A stretch of 64,000 nucleotides of DNA from Tamarix chinensis. Lineage: Eukaryota > Streptophyta > Magnoliopsida > Caryophyllales > Tamaricaceae. Below the pieces are notes generated by a model that worked only from the letters and a program-made list of their open reading frames with translations, did not search any database and was not told the origin of the DNA. Of this stretch, positions 36,401 to 46,636 are shown in pieces. A program made the position numbers and the translations under genes. The stretch spans positions 44,147,415 through 44,211,414 of the forward strand of contig CM060175.1 in assembly GCA_030549775.1 (NCBI GenBank), written 5' to 3'. Position 1 is the stretch's first letter. Each line of letters begins with the position of its first letter.

Positions 36401-36777
36401 CATTATTCAGCTGGAGACAATTGAGCTCAATGATGCATTGTCTTATGAGGAGTGATCGTGGAGGATCCTTAACATAAAGAATCATGAGATGTGTTAGAAG
36501 GTTGTCCCACTCGTGAAGATCTTTTGGTCACATCATGGGGTTGAGGAAGCTATCAAGGAGTGTAAGCAGAATATCAAGATGAATTATCTAGATCTTTCTA
36601 TTTAGGTTTGTTAAGTGGGTAACACCATCTTTTTTAAGGGGGTAGTACCCTTCTCTCCTATAATAACCCTTAGTTGTTATTTTCCTTTTGCTTGATGGCA
36701 TAGGTTTTTGTTATGCTTTAACCTTACACAATATTTCTTTTGTGGGCTTTGGAGATGAAGTCTCCTTTAAGGGTTTG
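33430..36777 (+). mobile_element. Element G internal region: decayed Tekay/Del-like chromovirus
   Basis: Starts with TTGTTATC, possibly a decayed Met PBS (TGGTATC), and ends in a TTTAAGGG-type polypurine-like stretch before the 3' LTR. The first 1.9 kb (33430-35320) holds no recognisable gag, protease or RT, so these are deleted or decayed past reading; the rest is integrase and chromodomain. ORFs at 33832-34047 and elsewhere are chance. Confidence 0.6.
35330..36620 (+). pseudogene. Decayed gypsy integrase with C-terminal chromodomain
   Basis: Blocks in order: zinc-binding HHCC region (RIYWWSIMK..., VVRCLTCQKVKVKH at 35455-35500), catalytic core with DVVVGLQRT (35565-35600), GVPKDIVSE at 35730 where the usual SDRD motif has become SE-stop-D, AYNN-like block LTYNNIHHVSIG at 35950-35990, C-terminal GKLNLRYIG (36250-36280), VFHISQLRRYI (36355-36390), then a chromodomain-like NHEM..VVPLVKIFWSHHGVEEA (36480-36550). 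Many stops. The FHVS.LR.YI / LVK..W..H..EEATWE arrangement is typical of Tekay/Del chromoviruses, whose chromodomain targets heterochromatin. No active protein is possible. Confidence 0.8.
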
Positions 36778-37192
36778 TGTAGTAATACCCTAGACTAAAA
36801 TCTATCAAATTATATTTAAAATTATATCGATATAAAATTAATGAGTTTTGGTTTTAGATAGGTCTTAAAATTTTAATAGATTTGTGAATTAATTTGCCTA
36901 ACTGATGGACCGATATTCTCAAGGGCTAATAATTTTATTTATTGATAAACTAGTTGAGTGGTTTGATCAAATCAATCGACTAGTTTGCTCAAATTGATCG
37001 ACATGTTCTTTCAGCTCCTTTTCTGATTTTGATATTAATTGCTTTTTGATGTTTATGAAAACTTCTAATTATAATATATTTATGCTAATAAGCATATTTT
37101 GGTGCTTTGGGATTATTTTTATATTATTTAGATCACTCTATGATTTTATTTAGCTAAATTTTTTCAAAAGTAATTTTTAATGCACATCTCAG
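36778..37192 (+). repeat. Element G, 3' LTR start, interrupted by LTR B
   Basis: TGTAGTAATACCC follows the end of pol after a polypurine-like stretch, and AACTAGTTGAG / CAATCGACTAGTTT motifs at 36945-36985 recall the 5' LTR at 30190-30270. Identity to the 5' LTR is only moderate by eye, so an old or hybrid element is possible. Confidence 0.5.
37188..37192. repeat. Target-site duplication of LTR B (CTCAG)
   Basis: CTCAG at 37188-37192 and 42086-42090. Confidence 0.95.
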
Positions 37193-38223
37193 TGAAATGC
37201 CCTGAAAATTCTAATTTTATTATTTACTATTAAATAAGATTTTATTATGAAAATTAATTAAATAATTTATTTTTATTAAAATAAAATGGAATTAATTAGG
37301 GCTATTTAAGAAGAAAATAATAAATAATTCTTATTAGAAAAGATTTGGTATTTTAGCTAATTAAGTATTTTATTTTAGAAATTAATTAAATAAATTATTA
37401 TATTTAAAATAAGAAGGATACAATAGTTTCAAATTAATATTAATTTTATAAATAATTTAATTAGAGAAAATTTGGGCGTTTTGCTAATTAAAAAGGAATT
37501 TATGGAAAATCTATTAAAAATCCTAATTTAGACTAAAAAGGGATTTAAATATTATTTTATTCAAATATTATTATTTTTAAATATCCTAAATATTTGGATT
37601 AATTTAATTGGCCCTAACCTAATTATTTTTCTCTTTTCCTTTTTCCCTTTTTCCTTTTTCTTTCTTTTTCTTTCTTCGTCTTTTCTTTTTCTTTTTCTCC
37701 TTGCCGAATTGGGCCAGTCCAGCGGCCCAGTTCCTCTTTTTCTTTCCTTTCCTTCGGCCCAGCCCGCGCCGCGCAGCCGCTCCCTTCTGCCTCACTTCTC
37801 AGCGCTGCGTTTTATTGTTTTTCCACCCTAAACTCCGCGTTTCATTGAACTCACCCTCACCGACCGCTTGGCCGGTTCTTCCCCCTTTTTCCTTTCTTTC
37901 CTTTTCTTTTGGAATGTCAGTCCAGCGCCCCCAATCTTCTTCTTCCCCAGCCCCATTCGATGCCAACCTGCAACTCGTTGCTGCCTGTTTGAGAAGTCTG
38001 CCACCGGTTACGGCCATTTTGACCAGTCGTTCTCATTCCTCCCTTGACTCGTTGGTCCTTTTGATCCAACTAACTTCCCCTCTCCTCGAAGTTCACCCCC
38101 CCTTTTCCTTGCGCAACCCTACCCCAAATTGAGTCCCACTGTCAAACCTTGCCATCGGCAAAACCAAAACCCTACTTGCCTAATCCCACGCCAACCCACA
38201 GAATCCTAGCCTCCCTTCTAACC

Positions 38224-38232
38224 CTATAAATA
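38224..38232 (+). promoter_or_regulatory. TATA box of LTR B
   Basis: CTATAAATACCCC in AACCCTATAAATACC context. Confidence 0.65.
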
Positions 38233-38929
38233 CCCCCCATAATGGCCTTGTATCGAGCTCTTGATCGCCAACTCTAGAATGCCTGACTTTGCTACTGCCG
38301 CCCGTTTAGATGCCTCTTCCACCGCCTCCAGCCAACTTCGCCACCATATCTGGCCACCAAACTCTCCCTTGCATCTCCCTATAGCTAACCAAACGTCCTA
38401 TATCTCTCGATTCTTCCTGCACGAGCCACCCTAGCTGTGCGAAATAGCCTTCCCGATCAACCTATTTTTCTATCTCCGCCGCCCTTCAAACCACCCTTAG
38501 CCACCTCTTCCGCAATTTCTGCCGCTCCTTTCACCTCCCAAATTATTCTGCAGACCATTCTCGACCTTCCCCTACCTTTCTTTTCCTCTTTCTCCCTCTC
38601 CTCCTCTCTCTTTCTTCTTCTCTCCCATTCAGCCACCACCACCGCCGTGAGCTGCCACCTTTGGTCGTGCCACCACCTCCATTTTGTTCCTCTCCTTTTG
38701 GGCAACCATAAACACCCCATTTCCTATCTCCATTTTGCCTCTCCTTTTCCCAGCATTTAACTTTCCCCTCTTTCTTCTCTTTTTCCGGCCACCGCCGCTG
38801 CCGCCATGCACCATCGCTGGTGCCACCTATCCCTACCAGCCTAAGGTTGAACCCTAGACCCTCTCAGCCATTTTTCCTATTTTTATAACTCTTAAATTAT
38901 TTTATTTCAATTATTTTCATATAAATACT

Positions 38930-39239
38930 ATTATTATTATTATTTATTATTTTTAATATGTATTATTATCATTATTAGTACTAATGTTTTGATTATTATT
39001 TCTCTTGAGGGTTGAAGCCCTATTGTATTTTTAATTTGATTTTATTATTATTATTCTTATTATTTCTATTATAACTATTACTAATATTAATATGTTATTA
39101 TTATTATAATTATTATTTTTATTATTACTATTATTATTATTTCATTATTAATATTACAAGTACTTTACTATTATTTTTGCTATTATTATTATTATTATTA
39201 TTGTTATTATTGTTGTTGTTGTTGTTGTTGTTATTGTTG

Positions 39240-39288
<49 letters not shown>

Positions 39289-39330
39289 TGTTGTTATTAT
39301 TTTTACTATTTCATCATCATCATCATTATT
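38930..39330 (+). repeat. TTA/TTG microsatellite block of LTR B
   Basis: Includes a (TTG)n run near 39207-39245 embedded in (TTA)n, showing unit replacement within the array. Confidence 0.9.
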
Positions 39331-39685
39331 ATTATTACTAAATTTTGTTATTTATCTTACTAATATTTTTATTAGTATTATTTTGGAAAAGGGGTCGAAG
39401 CTTTTATTTTACTCTGTTTTTGAATAATGTCCCTTTTATGATTAGCATTGTTACTATTATTATTATTATTCATATTTATATTCTCATTGATATTATTTTT
39501 AGTATCATTATTATAATTAAGGTAAATTATTTAACCCAATATTATCAACTTTTATAATATTTCTATTATCTTTGTATCTTTATCAAAGTTAGAATTTTAT
39601 TAATGTTATTTTTATCAGTATGTTATTATTTGGTCAAAGCCTTAAGGAGGCATAGGAGTGTGCTCCAAAATCGGTGTCATTTCAG

Positions 39686-39687
39686 GT
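39686..39687 (+). other. Splice-donor-like site, LTR B
   Basis: TTTCAG|GTAAGA in the conserved context; partner AG at 41631-41632 would remove about 1.95 kb. Confidence 0.45.
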
Positions 39688-40974
39688 AAGAGTGTTACTA
39701 AGGCCTCCTTTGTGTTTATATGCATTATGTGCTTTGCATGCTATGTATCATATGTTTATCTTTATTAATTATGTCGTATATGGTATGATGTGGAGTTGAA
39801 GTATGTTTTTATATATTTGCATGGCATATGTATTATGTGTATGTGATGATATGTGTTGTGACCCTCAAAGACATGCATTTGAGGGTGTTGATGTGGTTTG
39901 TGTGGGAGAAATGATGAAAAAGGAGGATGGGGAAAGAGGTTGACCAAGGGAGGTGAGTTGACCTAATTATTTATGAGTGGAAGAATAAAATGGAGAATTT
40001 TAGGGTTTCGTATAGGAGAATCTGATTTATGATTTTTATGATTCTTTGTGGGAGAGTTTAACTTATGGTTTTGTATGAGGGAATCTAATTTATGGTTTGG
40101 ATGATTTTGTATGGGAGAATGTAATATATGACGTTATATGGGACAATCTAATTTATGATTTATATGGGAGATTCTAATTTATAATTTTATGTGGAAGAAT
40201 CTAACTTATGGTCTTGTATGGGAGAATCTAATTTGTGGTTATGAATGGGAGAATCTAATCAATTGTATTATATGGACAAATCTTTGGGTTTTCTATGGCT
40301 TGATTCTAGGGTTTGGGGTTTGGATATGGATGGTTTTTTTTTTTGAATTTTGGTTTTGGGTTTGGAATCTAGGGTTTGCATAGGGTATTAGGGTTTGTAT
40401 GGTGGTATTAATGGTTGTATGGTGGTATTAATGGTCGTATGGTGGTATTAGGGTTTTCATGGTGGTATTAGGGTTTGTATGGTGGTATTTATGGTTGTAT
40501 GGTGGTATTAATGGTTGCATAGTGGTATTAGTGTTTGTATGGTGGTATTAGGATTTGCATGGTGCTATTAATAGTTGTATGGTGGTATTTATGGTTGTAT
40601 GGAGGTATTAGGGTTTGCATGGGATGTGTAAAATTTGCATGGAAGTGAAATTTACGTATGAAAGGTTGATTTGGGATGTAAGAAAGGTAATGTAAGTGTT
40701 ATATAGGTGTTTGAACCTTTTAGATGAAAAATAATAGGTGGAGATTATATAAGGGCCCATAGGAGACCGAACTATGGTCTGTTGTGGTTAATTAGGGTTT
40801 AGTATGGCTGCTTAGGGTTTTTTTTGTATCATGTGTATTTAGTAATTTAAATGTAATAATGATGGTGGAATTTTATGATTTGTGATGTGTGAAGTATAAA
40901 GAGAATGATTTGTGCATGTCCATGATGAAAGCTTTTGAATAAGATACTTAAGATATTAATTACGTAAAGTGGAA

Positions 40975-41340
40975 GATCGTTGAGACAGGACCAACTAATC
41001 CAGTGGTTAGGAATAGCGCTTAGGGCATGATGCCCTATGTGTTTCCGCTCCACCGGCTATAATAGTGGTCAGGTTTTTATACCTATGTGTTTTTGGTCCA
41101 CTGGCTATAATAGTAGGGGTTCCCGAGCTCAACTATCACGAACTAGAGTTTTGCTAAAGCACCTAAAAGATACTAATTACTTACAGTGGAACACCATGTG
41201 AGCTGGGGCCAACCGATCCACCGGTTAGGAATAGTGGTTAGGACGCGTAGTCTTATGTGTTTCCGGTCCACCGGCTATAATAGTGGTTAGGGTATGATAC
41301 CCTATGTGTTTCCAGTCCACCGGCTATAATAGTGGGGGCT
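40975..41340 (+). repeat. Hairpin-unit array of LTR B
   Basis: Stems TAGGGCATGATGCCCTA (41021-41037, perfect), TAGGACGCGTAGTCTTA (41239-41255, one G-T pair) and TAGGGTATGATACCCTA (41288-41304, perfect); units carry CCGGTCCACCGG, itself palindromic. Confidence 0.85.
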
Positions 41341-42090
41341 TCTGTACTCACATGGATTTGATGAAAAGCATGGTGTGAAAGGATTCCTGAACAGAGATAA
41401 ATTAAGCAATGAATCCGGATTATAATTGGGCCTTTTATACTTTTACCTGAATGGTCATATGCATTATGTCATCATGTTAGTCTTATGCTTTATTATTATT
41501 CTACGTTCTTTATGTGCTATTATGTGTTGGCCTTAGTGCTCGGTTACCTTACTCAGTACGTAGCGTACCGACCACCCTTTTCATAGGTGCTACTCATTCC
41601 CACGAGTAGTATGCCCTTCTGACTTTGTGCAGGTGGGCGAGACATTAGTCGGGGCTGTGTGTTGTTTGGCTCAAAAATTGAGAGTAGTGTGGCCGGATCC
41701 ACTCTTCTTGTTAACTTATTTATTTCTATTATTTCTTCTTGTATCAGATTTATCCTTTTTAATTTATTACCTTGTATTGAGTTTTCTAGACGAAGCTTTT
41801 ATCTTATGAAAGTGTTATTTCTTCTTTTTCTGGAATTTAAACCATGTACTCTGATTCATGATTCTTATACGCGTACTCTGATTTTTGATGTATGATTCTT
41901 TCTAATTATTTATGAACTGATGGTTTGAGTTTAATGTAAATCTTTTCTTAGCCTTAGCACTTGGTACTGAAATGGTCGGAGAGAACCGGTTTGGTATTAA
42001 GTGTGGTGGTAACATCCCTAGAATTCACGGGTTTTAATTTAAATTCTTTCGCTAAAAAAAAAGTAGTGAATTTTGGGGTGTTACACTCAG

Positions 42091-42747
42091 CTTCTATCTT
42101 CTCCTTCACTTTCCTCTCTCTTCTAGAAACAATGGCTTCATATTTGATTTTCTATACCACTCCCTTAACCTACCAAACCTCTACCATATCTCTTCCTAAT
42201 CAAACCTTACCTCCCTTACCTAAGCTTGTGATCCTCAACTTTTACACTCTATAGGAAAATAGAGAATTATCTCTTGTTCCCTATCCTTTAGTTAAAATTA
42301 TTATCTCTTCTTTATTCTCCTAATATTAGCTTTAGCATTACCTTGTTTCTCTTTAGTAAGGATGGATTAAAGGTTTAAGAAAGGTTAAAGACCTTGGGGT
42401 TTTTTTTAGCTTCAATTTTAAGAAAATGTTGTGCTATGTAATTTTTTTTCTCCTTCTTCAGATTTCATTTTTATTAAGTTTTGAAAAAGATTTTTAATGG
42501 TTTTGGTTCTTGATTCTCTTAGGAATCAAGGTCCTAGTAAATAACTATAAAGTTAAGAGCATTTTGTGCCATAATAACTTCTCGAAGGTAACACATTCTT
42601 ATCTTTAATATGAATAAGGTCTTTTGTTGCTTATAATGATTTGATGCTCTTGAGGTATTTCTATATTGGGAATGAGTTAATTATATTCTAGCATCTAAGC
42701 ATGTGGTATAGTTTTCTTCTTTAAATTTGAACCATGTTTTGGGTTCT
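42091..42747. other. Unassigned sequence between LTR B and element H
   Basis: Should continue the DNA into which LTR B inserted. Pyrimidine-rich at first (42091-42330). ORFs running in from LTR B are artificial. No gene or domain recognised. Confidence 0.4.
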
Positions 42748-43748
42748 TGATATAAGAGCAAACACTCAATAATTGTCATTCAACATTATGAACCAATTAT
42801 TCTACATTTAGAAAGGATCGCCCACAAAATTGAAGACAAACGGATGGTTATATTGCTAGTTATAGTTGAAATATACCATATAAGCTACTAGGCGTATGTG
42901 CATGTGCGTGGCATGCATAGAGTGCATGGCTATGTGCATGGGGAAAATAATATGTAGCTTGGACATGCATATTAGTTGATATAGTTAGTTAATAAATTAA
43001 TTAGTAGATTTAGATATTAGCTGGGTAATAAAGTAGCATAAATCTACCTTTATTAAGAAAATGTTATATTCTAGTATCTTTTAGCATATTCTATATTCTA
43101 TTATCTTTTAGCTACGTATATTTTGAAGAATTATCTAGTATCTTGTAATCTATATGCTTGGCTATATAAATCCATAGAACCCACAATTGATGATATATCA
43201 AGAATTGAAGTTGAATGCAAATTGAAAGTATTGAGTTCTATGTGAGTTCATCTTATGTTTAACTGAATCTATATGAACAATTAATCTTGAAAAACTTAAT
43301 CTATTCGTTTGTGTGAATTAGATATTAAGTACTATCTTTTCCAAACTCCATAACCCACTCCCTTCTAGCCATATTCATCATCCAAACACATCCAAAAATT
43401 AAAAACCAAACTTTTCAATTCGAAACCCTAACCCTAATTCACGAAACTAAACCCTAACCCTAACCTTAGGCCATGACACCTTCCATCCTTAAGCCCTAAT
43501 TAAAAAATCATCACCTCATCATTCTCTAATCAACATCATCATCATCTTATATAAATCAAATCATCTTTATCATTAATTCATCCTCGTCAAATCATCATCA
43601 CCATATTCCAATTATCATCATCATTATTCTACCATATTCGAACATCCTTATACTTAATTCACCACTTTTTAATCATCATGTTCCTAATTACAACATAATC
43701 GAACATTAATTTTACAAATTTAATAATTTAATATTCCCACACACATCA
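42748..43748 (+). repeat. Element H, 5' LTR (~1.0 kb)
   Basis: Starts TGATATAAGAGC, ends CACACACATCA. Long near-identical stretches with 50575-51440, e.g. 'gatgatatatcaagaatt' and 'ttgaatgcaaattg'. TATA-like CTATATAAA at 43162-43170. Carries AAACCCTAACCCTAA words at 43430-43470. Confidence 0.85.
43162..43170 (+). promoter_or_regulatory. TATA box of element H 5' LTR
   Basis: CTATATAAA; the 3' LTR has AATATAAAG at the matching place (50991-50999). Confidence 0.55.
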
Positions 43749-43752
43749 ATTT

Positions 43753-43760
43753 TGGTATCA
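43753..43760 (+). other. Primer binding site of element H
   Basis: TGGTATCA, complementary to the 3' end of initiator Met tRNA, 4 bp after the LTR end. Confidence 0.75.
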
Positions 43761-43959
43761 AAACTTTAGTTTTTGATCATTTGTAATCGAGACACAATCT
43801 TTACACAAGATTCTTGTAATAATGTGTCTTTACTTCACCATTCTTCAAAGAATGTGTCTCTTCTTCAAGATTCCCCTAAGAATTCATCAAAAAGACACCA
43901 AAATCCAAGAAATTGGAGGTGTGTTTGGAGAATTAGCACTTTGTTGGGGAAGGGAGGAG

Positions 43960-45000
43960 ATGGCAAACCAAGAGGAGGACTTGAGAGATGTTCTCAAGGT
44001 TTTGATGAAGGGAGGATATAGCAAACCAAGAGGAGGACTTGAGAGATGTTCTCAAGGTATTGGTGGAAGAAATCAAGGAGGCAAAGCTACGTGTGGGGAG
44101 AATAGAATCTTCCCAAGATCAAGGGTCACATGTGTAGCTACAAAACCGAGGGGAAAAAGTAGAAGAAGACCACATAAGAAAGGTTCAAAATCAAATGGAG
44201 GAAGGAGAAGAGAGTGTGTGAAATTATGGAAGACCACATGACACCTCAAGAAGAAACTACAATGATGTGGAGAAGAGAATCTAATTTGATCTACTCGACT
44301 TAGAAGGTAATCTCAACCCAGAATCTTTTCTTGAATGGTTGCAAATTATTGAGTCTATTTTTGAGTATAAAGAGATTGGCTATGAGAAAAGGTGCCAAAT
44401 AGAAATATTAAAGTTTGAAACGTTTGCTAGAGTGTGGTACAATAATTTGAAGAGGAGAAGGGAGAGAGAAAGAAAACTAAGAATTAGGTCATGGAAAAAA
44501 TTAAAAAAACACTTGAAGAAGAAATGTGTGCCTCGAGAATATGAGAAAGAGAATTTCATAAAGATGACTACTTTGAGGTAAGGGTGAGGAATACATTTGA
44601 GAGTTTGAAAGGTTATCTCTCATTTTTGATGTCCAGGAAAGTGAAGAAAAAATGTGTGCACGAATCATTGGAGTAATAAATATGAACCTTTAAGAAAAGG
44701 TGGATATCCTTATGAAGTGCTTAAAAATGTAGCTAAGTTAGCAATCAATTTTGAGAAACAATTGAAAAAAAAAGCGAGCAAAGAAGACAACCAATGATCC
44801 ATATGCTTTGACTTTCAAGGGAGTGTCAAAGCCACCAATTTCTCAAGCCACAAATCAAGAAAATAATAGAAAGTTCTTTCATAAAGAAAAGGAAAAAGGA
44901 TCAAGTGGTTTATAAGGTGAATAAGTAACGCTTCAAGTGTAGAGGTGATGGCCACTTTTCTTGGGATTGTCCAACTAAAGAGCATTAACTTTGAAGGAGA
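43960..45000 (+). pseudogene. gag: Element H gag, frameshifted by a 58-bp tandem duplication
   Basis: Capsid-type gag. Start ATG at 43960 (MANQEEDLRDVLK). A 58-bp tandem duplication (43963-44020 and 44021-44078) shifts the frame at once. Further on: LDLEGNLNPESFLEWL (44295-44342), the RCQIEILKFETFARVWYNNL region at 44390-44450, RSWKKLKKHLKKKCVPREYE at 44490-44545, the usual order of plant gypsy gag. A zinc knuckle at 44930-44976 reads RFKCRGDGHFSWDC: the first Cys is Arg, the other ligands remain. Stops at several places. Confidence 0.8.
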
Positions 45001-45080
45001 TAACAAGTATGAAGGCTTGTGATTAGAATAAAGATCTTGATTGAGACATTTAAAAAGAAAGTGATAACCCGGAGGATGCT

Positions 45081-45602
45081 TTGGAAGATGGCCACGTGGA
45101 TTGCTGCGTGTTCCAAAGGGTGCTCCAAATACAACAACAATCTTACTTATTCAAAAGGAGAAGATTTTCAAGGCCAAGTGTAGAGTTGGTAATAAAGTGG
45201 CTGAATTCATCATTGATATGGTCATGCACTGATGTTGATAGTGAGAAGATGGTGAGAAAGCTTGGTTTGGAGACCAAAGGTCATTCAAGACCATATTTAC
45301 TTGAATGGCTCAATAAAGACAAAGGTATAAGGGTAACCAAACTAAATTTTATCTCTTTTAAGATTGAAAATTATTTTGATGGTGTTTTATGCAATATTCT
45401 ACCTATGAATGCTTGTCACGTTTTGTTGGGGAGGCCATGGAAATTTGATAGGAAGGTTGTGCCTAATGGAGTTCTTGATGGCTATGTGGTGTGCAAGGGC
45501 CAAAAGAAGTTTGGGCTAAAACTTAATCTATATGGGGAGGATTTGGTTTTGAGGAATGAAAAGGGGAAAGGAATCGAGAGCATGAAATTGAAAAAGGAAT
45601 AA
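45081..45602 (+). pseudogene. Element H aspartic protease region (decayed)
   Basis: Retroviral-type protease that would cleave the polyprotein. MVRKLGLETKGHSRPYLLEWLN (45250-45312), NAMHASHILLGRPW-like motif NACHVLLGRPWKFD at 45410-45450 are typical. The catalytic D-G loop just upstream is destroyed: the frame around 45205-45235 reads IIDMVMH and then stops, instead of IIDGGS. A single 173-codon frame covers most of it, but it is no functional enzyme. Confidence 0.75.
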
Positions 45603-45829
45603 AAAAAGAGGGAAGATGTCAAGTGTATGAGGGGAAGAAAGAAGAATATCATGGAGATGTTGATCCATAAGGAGTGTGAGATGATTGAAGCTATCATAGA
45701 TGAGAAGATATGCTATGCATTGTTGGTACAAGAGGTCTAACAAAGAGAGAATGCTAATCCGGATCAAAAATTGAAGCAAGTATTGAGAGGGTATGCTGAT
45801 GTTTTTTTTTCCCAAATGAGTTGCCAAGT

Positions 45830-46636
45830 GGGCTACCTCCTTTTAGAGATATTAAGCACGCTATTGATCTTATGCCAGGAGTTCCATTGCTAATTAAACT
45901 AGCTTATAGGTGCAATTCAGAGGAGGCTAGGGATCTATAGAGAAAAGTGCTAGAGTTCTTAGACCAAGGCTATATTCAAGAGAGAATGGGTCTATACAGA
46001 GTTCCATCTTTGTTAATGAGTAAGAAGGATGGTATGAGGATGATGTGTATTGATTCAAGAGCAATCAATAGCATCACAATTAAGTATAGATTCCTAATGG
46101 CATGATTAGGTGGCATGTTAGATGAGTTGCATTGTGCAAAGGTGTTCTCCAAGATTAATCTTAGGATCAACTATCATCAAATGAGAATAAGGGAAGGGGG
46201 TGAGTGGATGACAGCCTTCAAGACTAAGTATGGGTTGTATAGGTTGTTAGTGAGACCATTTGGGCTATATAATGCACCAAGTTCCTTCATGAGGTTGATG
46301 ACCGAGGTGCATAGACCCTTCCTTGGAGTCTTTGTTGTTATTTACCTTGATGATATCTTGCTATATAGCAAGAGTGAGTTCGAGCACATATAACACTTAA
46401 AGAGGATATTTGACAAGCTTAGAAAGGTGAAGCTCTATGGTGAGATGTAGAAGTGTGATTTTATGATCAAGAGGGTGGTTTTTCTTGGTTATATTATGAG
46501 TGGAGATGGTATTAGACTTGATCTGTCAAAAGTGGAAGCTATACAAACATTGCCTACTCCTACTAATGTCGATAAAATTTAAATTTTTCATGGGTTGGCC
46601 TCATTCTATAAGAGGTTCATCAAAGACTTCTCTACC
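45830..46636 (+). pseudogene. Element H reverse transcriptase, 5' part
   Basis: RT of gypsy type up to the LINE4 insertion. Seen: SGLPPFRDIKHAIDLMPG (45825-45880), DSRAINSITIKYR (46050-46090), [15 protein letters not shown] (46150-46190; the usual catalytic D of FSKIDL is N), [15 protein letters not shown] (46258-46302), YLDDILLYS with both Asp intact (46343-46369), VVFLGYIMS (46480-46500). Stops at 45941, 46105 and 46391 among others. The frame is cut at 46636. Confidence 0.85.
46626..46636. repeat. Target-site duplication of LINE4 (ACTTCTCTACC)
   Basis: Exact 11-bp match with 48813-48823 on either side of LINE4. Confidence 0.95.

Larger units (their letters stand above)
37193..42085 (+). 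mobile_element. LTR B: complete solo LTR, 4893 bp
   Basis: TGAAATGCCCT / GGGGTGTTACA ends and exact CTCAG duplication. Closely follows LTR A throughout: pyrimidine/GC-rich block 37630-38860, TATA 38224-38232, TTA block 38930-39330, donor-like site 39686, minisatellites 40015-40265 and 40380-40620, hairpin array 40975-41340, palindrome 41554, acceptor-like site 41632, terminal hairpin 41958-42003. The ORF at 37701-38132 on + and its minus-strand counterparts are products of the GC-rich block; no known domain. Confidence 0.92.

Noticed and set aside
37701..38132. 143-codon ORF with a proline/serine-rich sequence
   Set aside because: It lies in the matching GC-rich block of LTR B; in LTRs A, C and E the frame is not kept.
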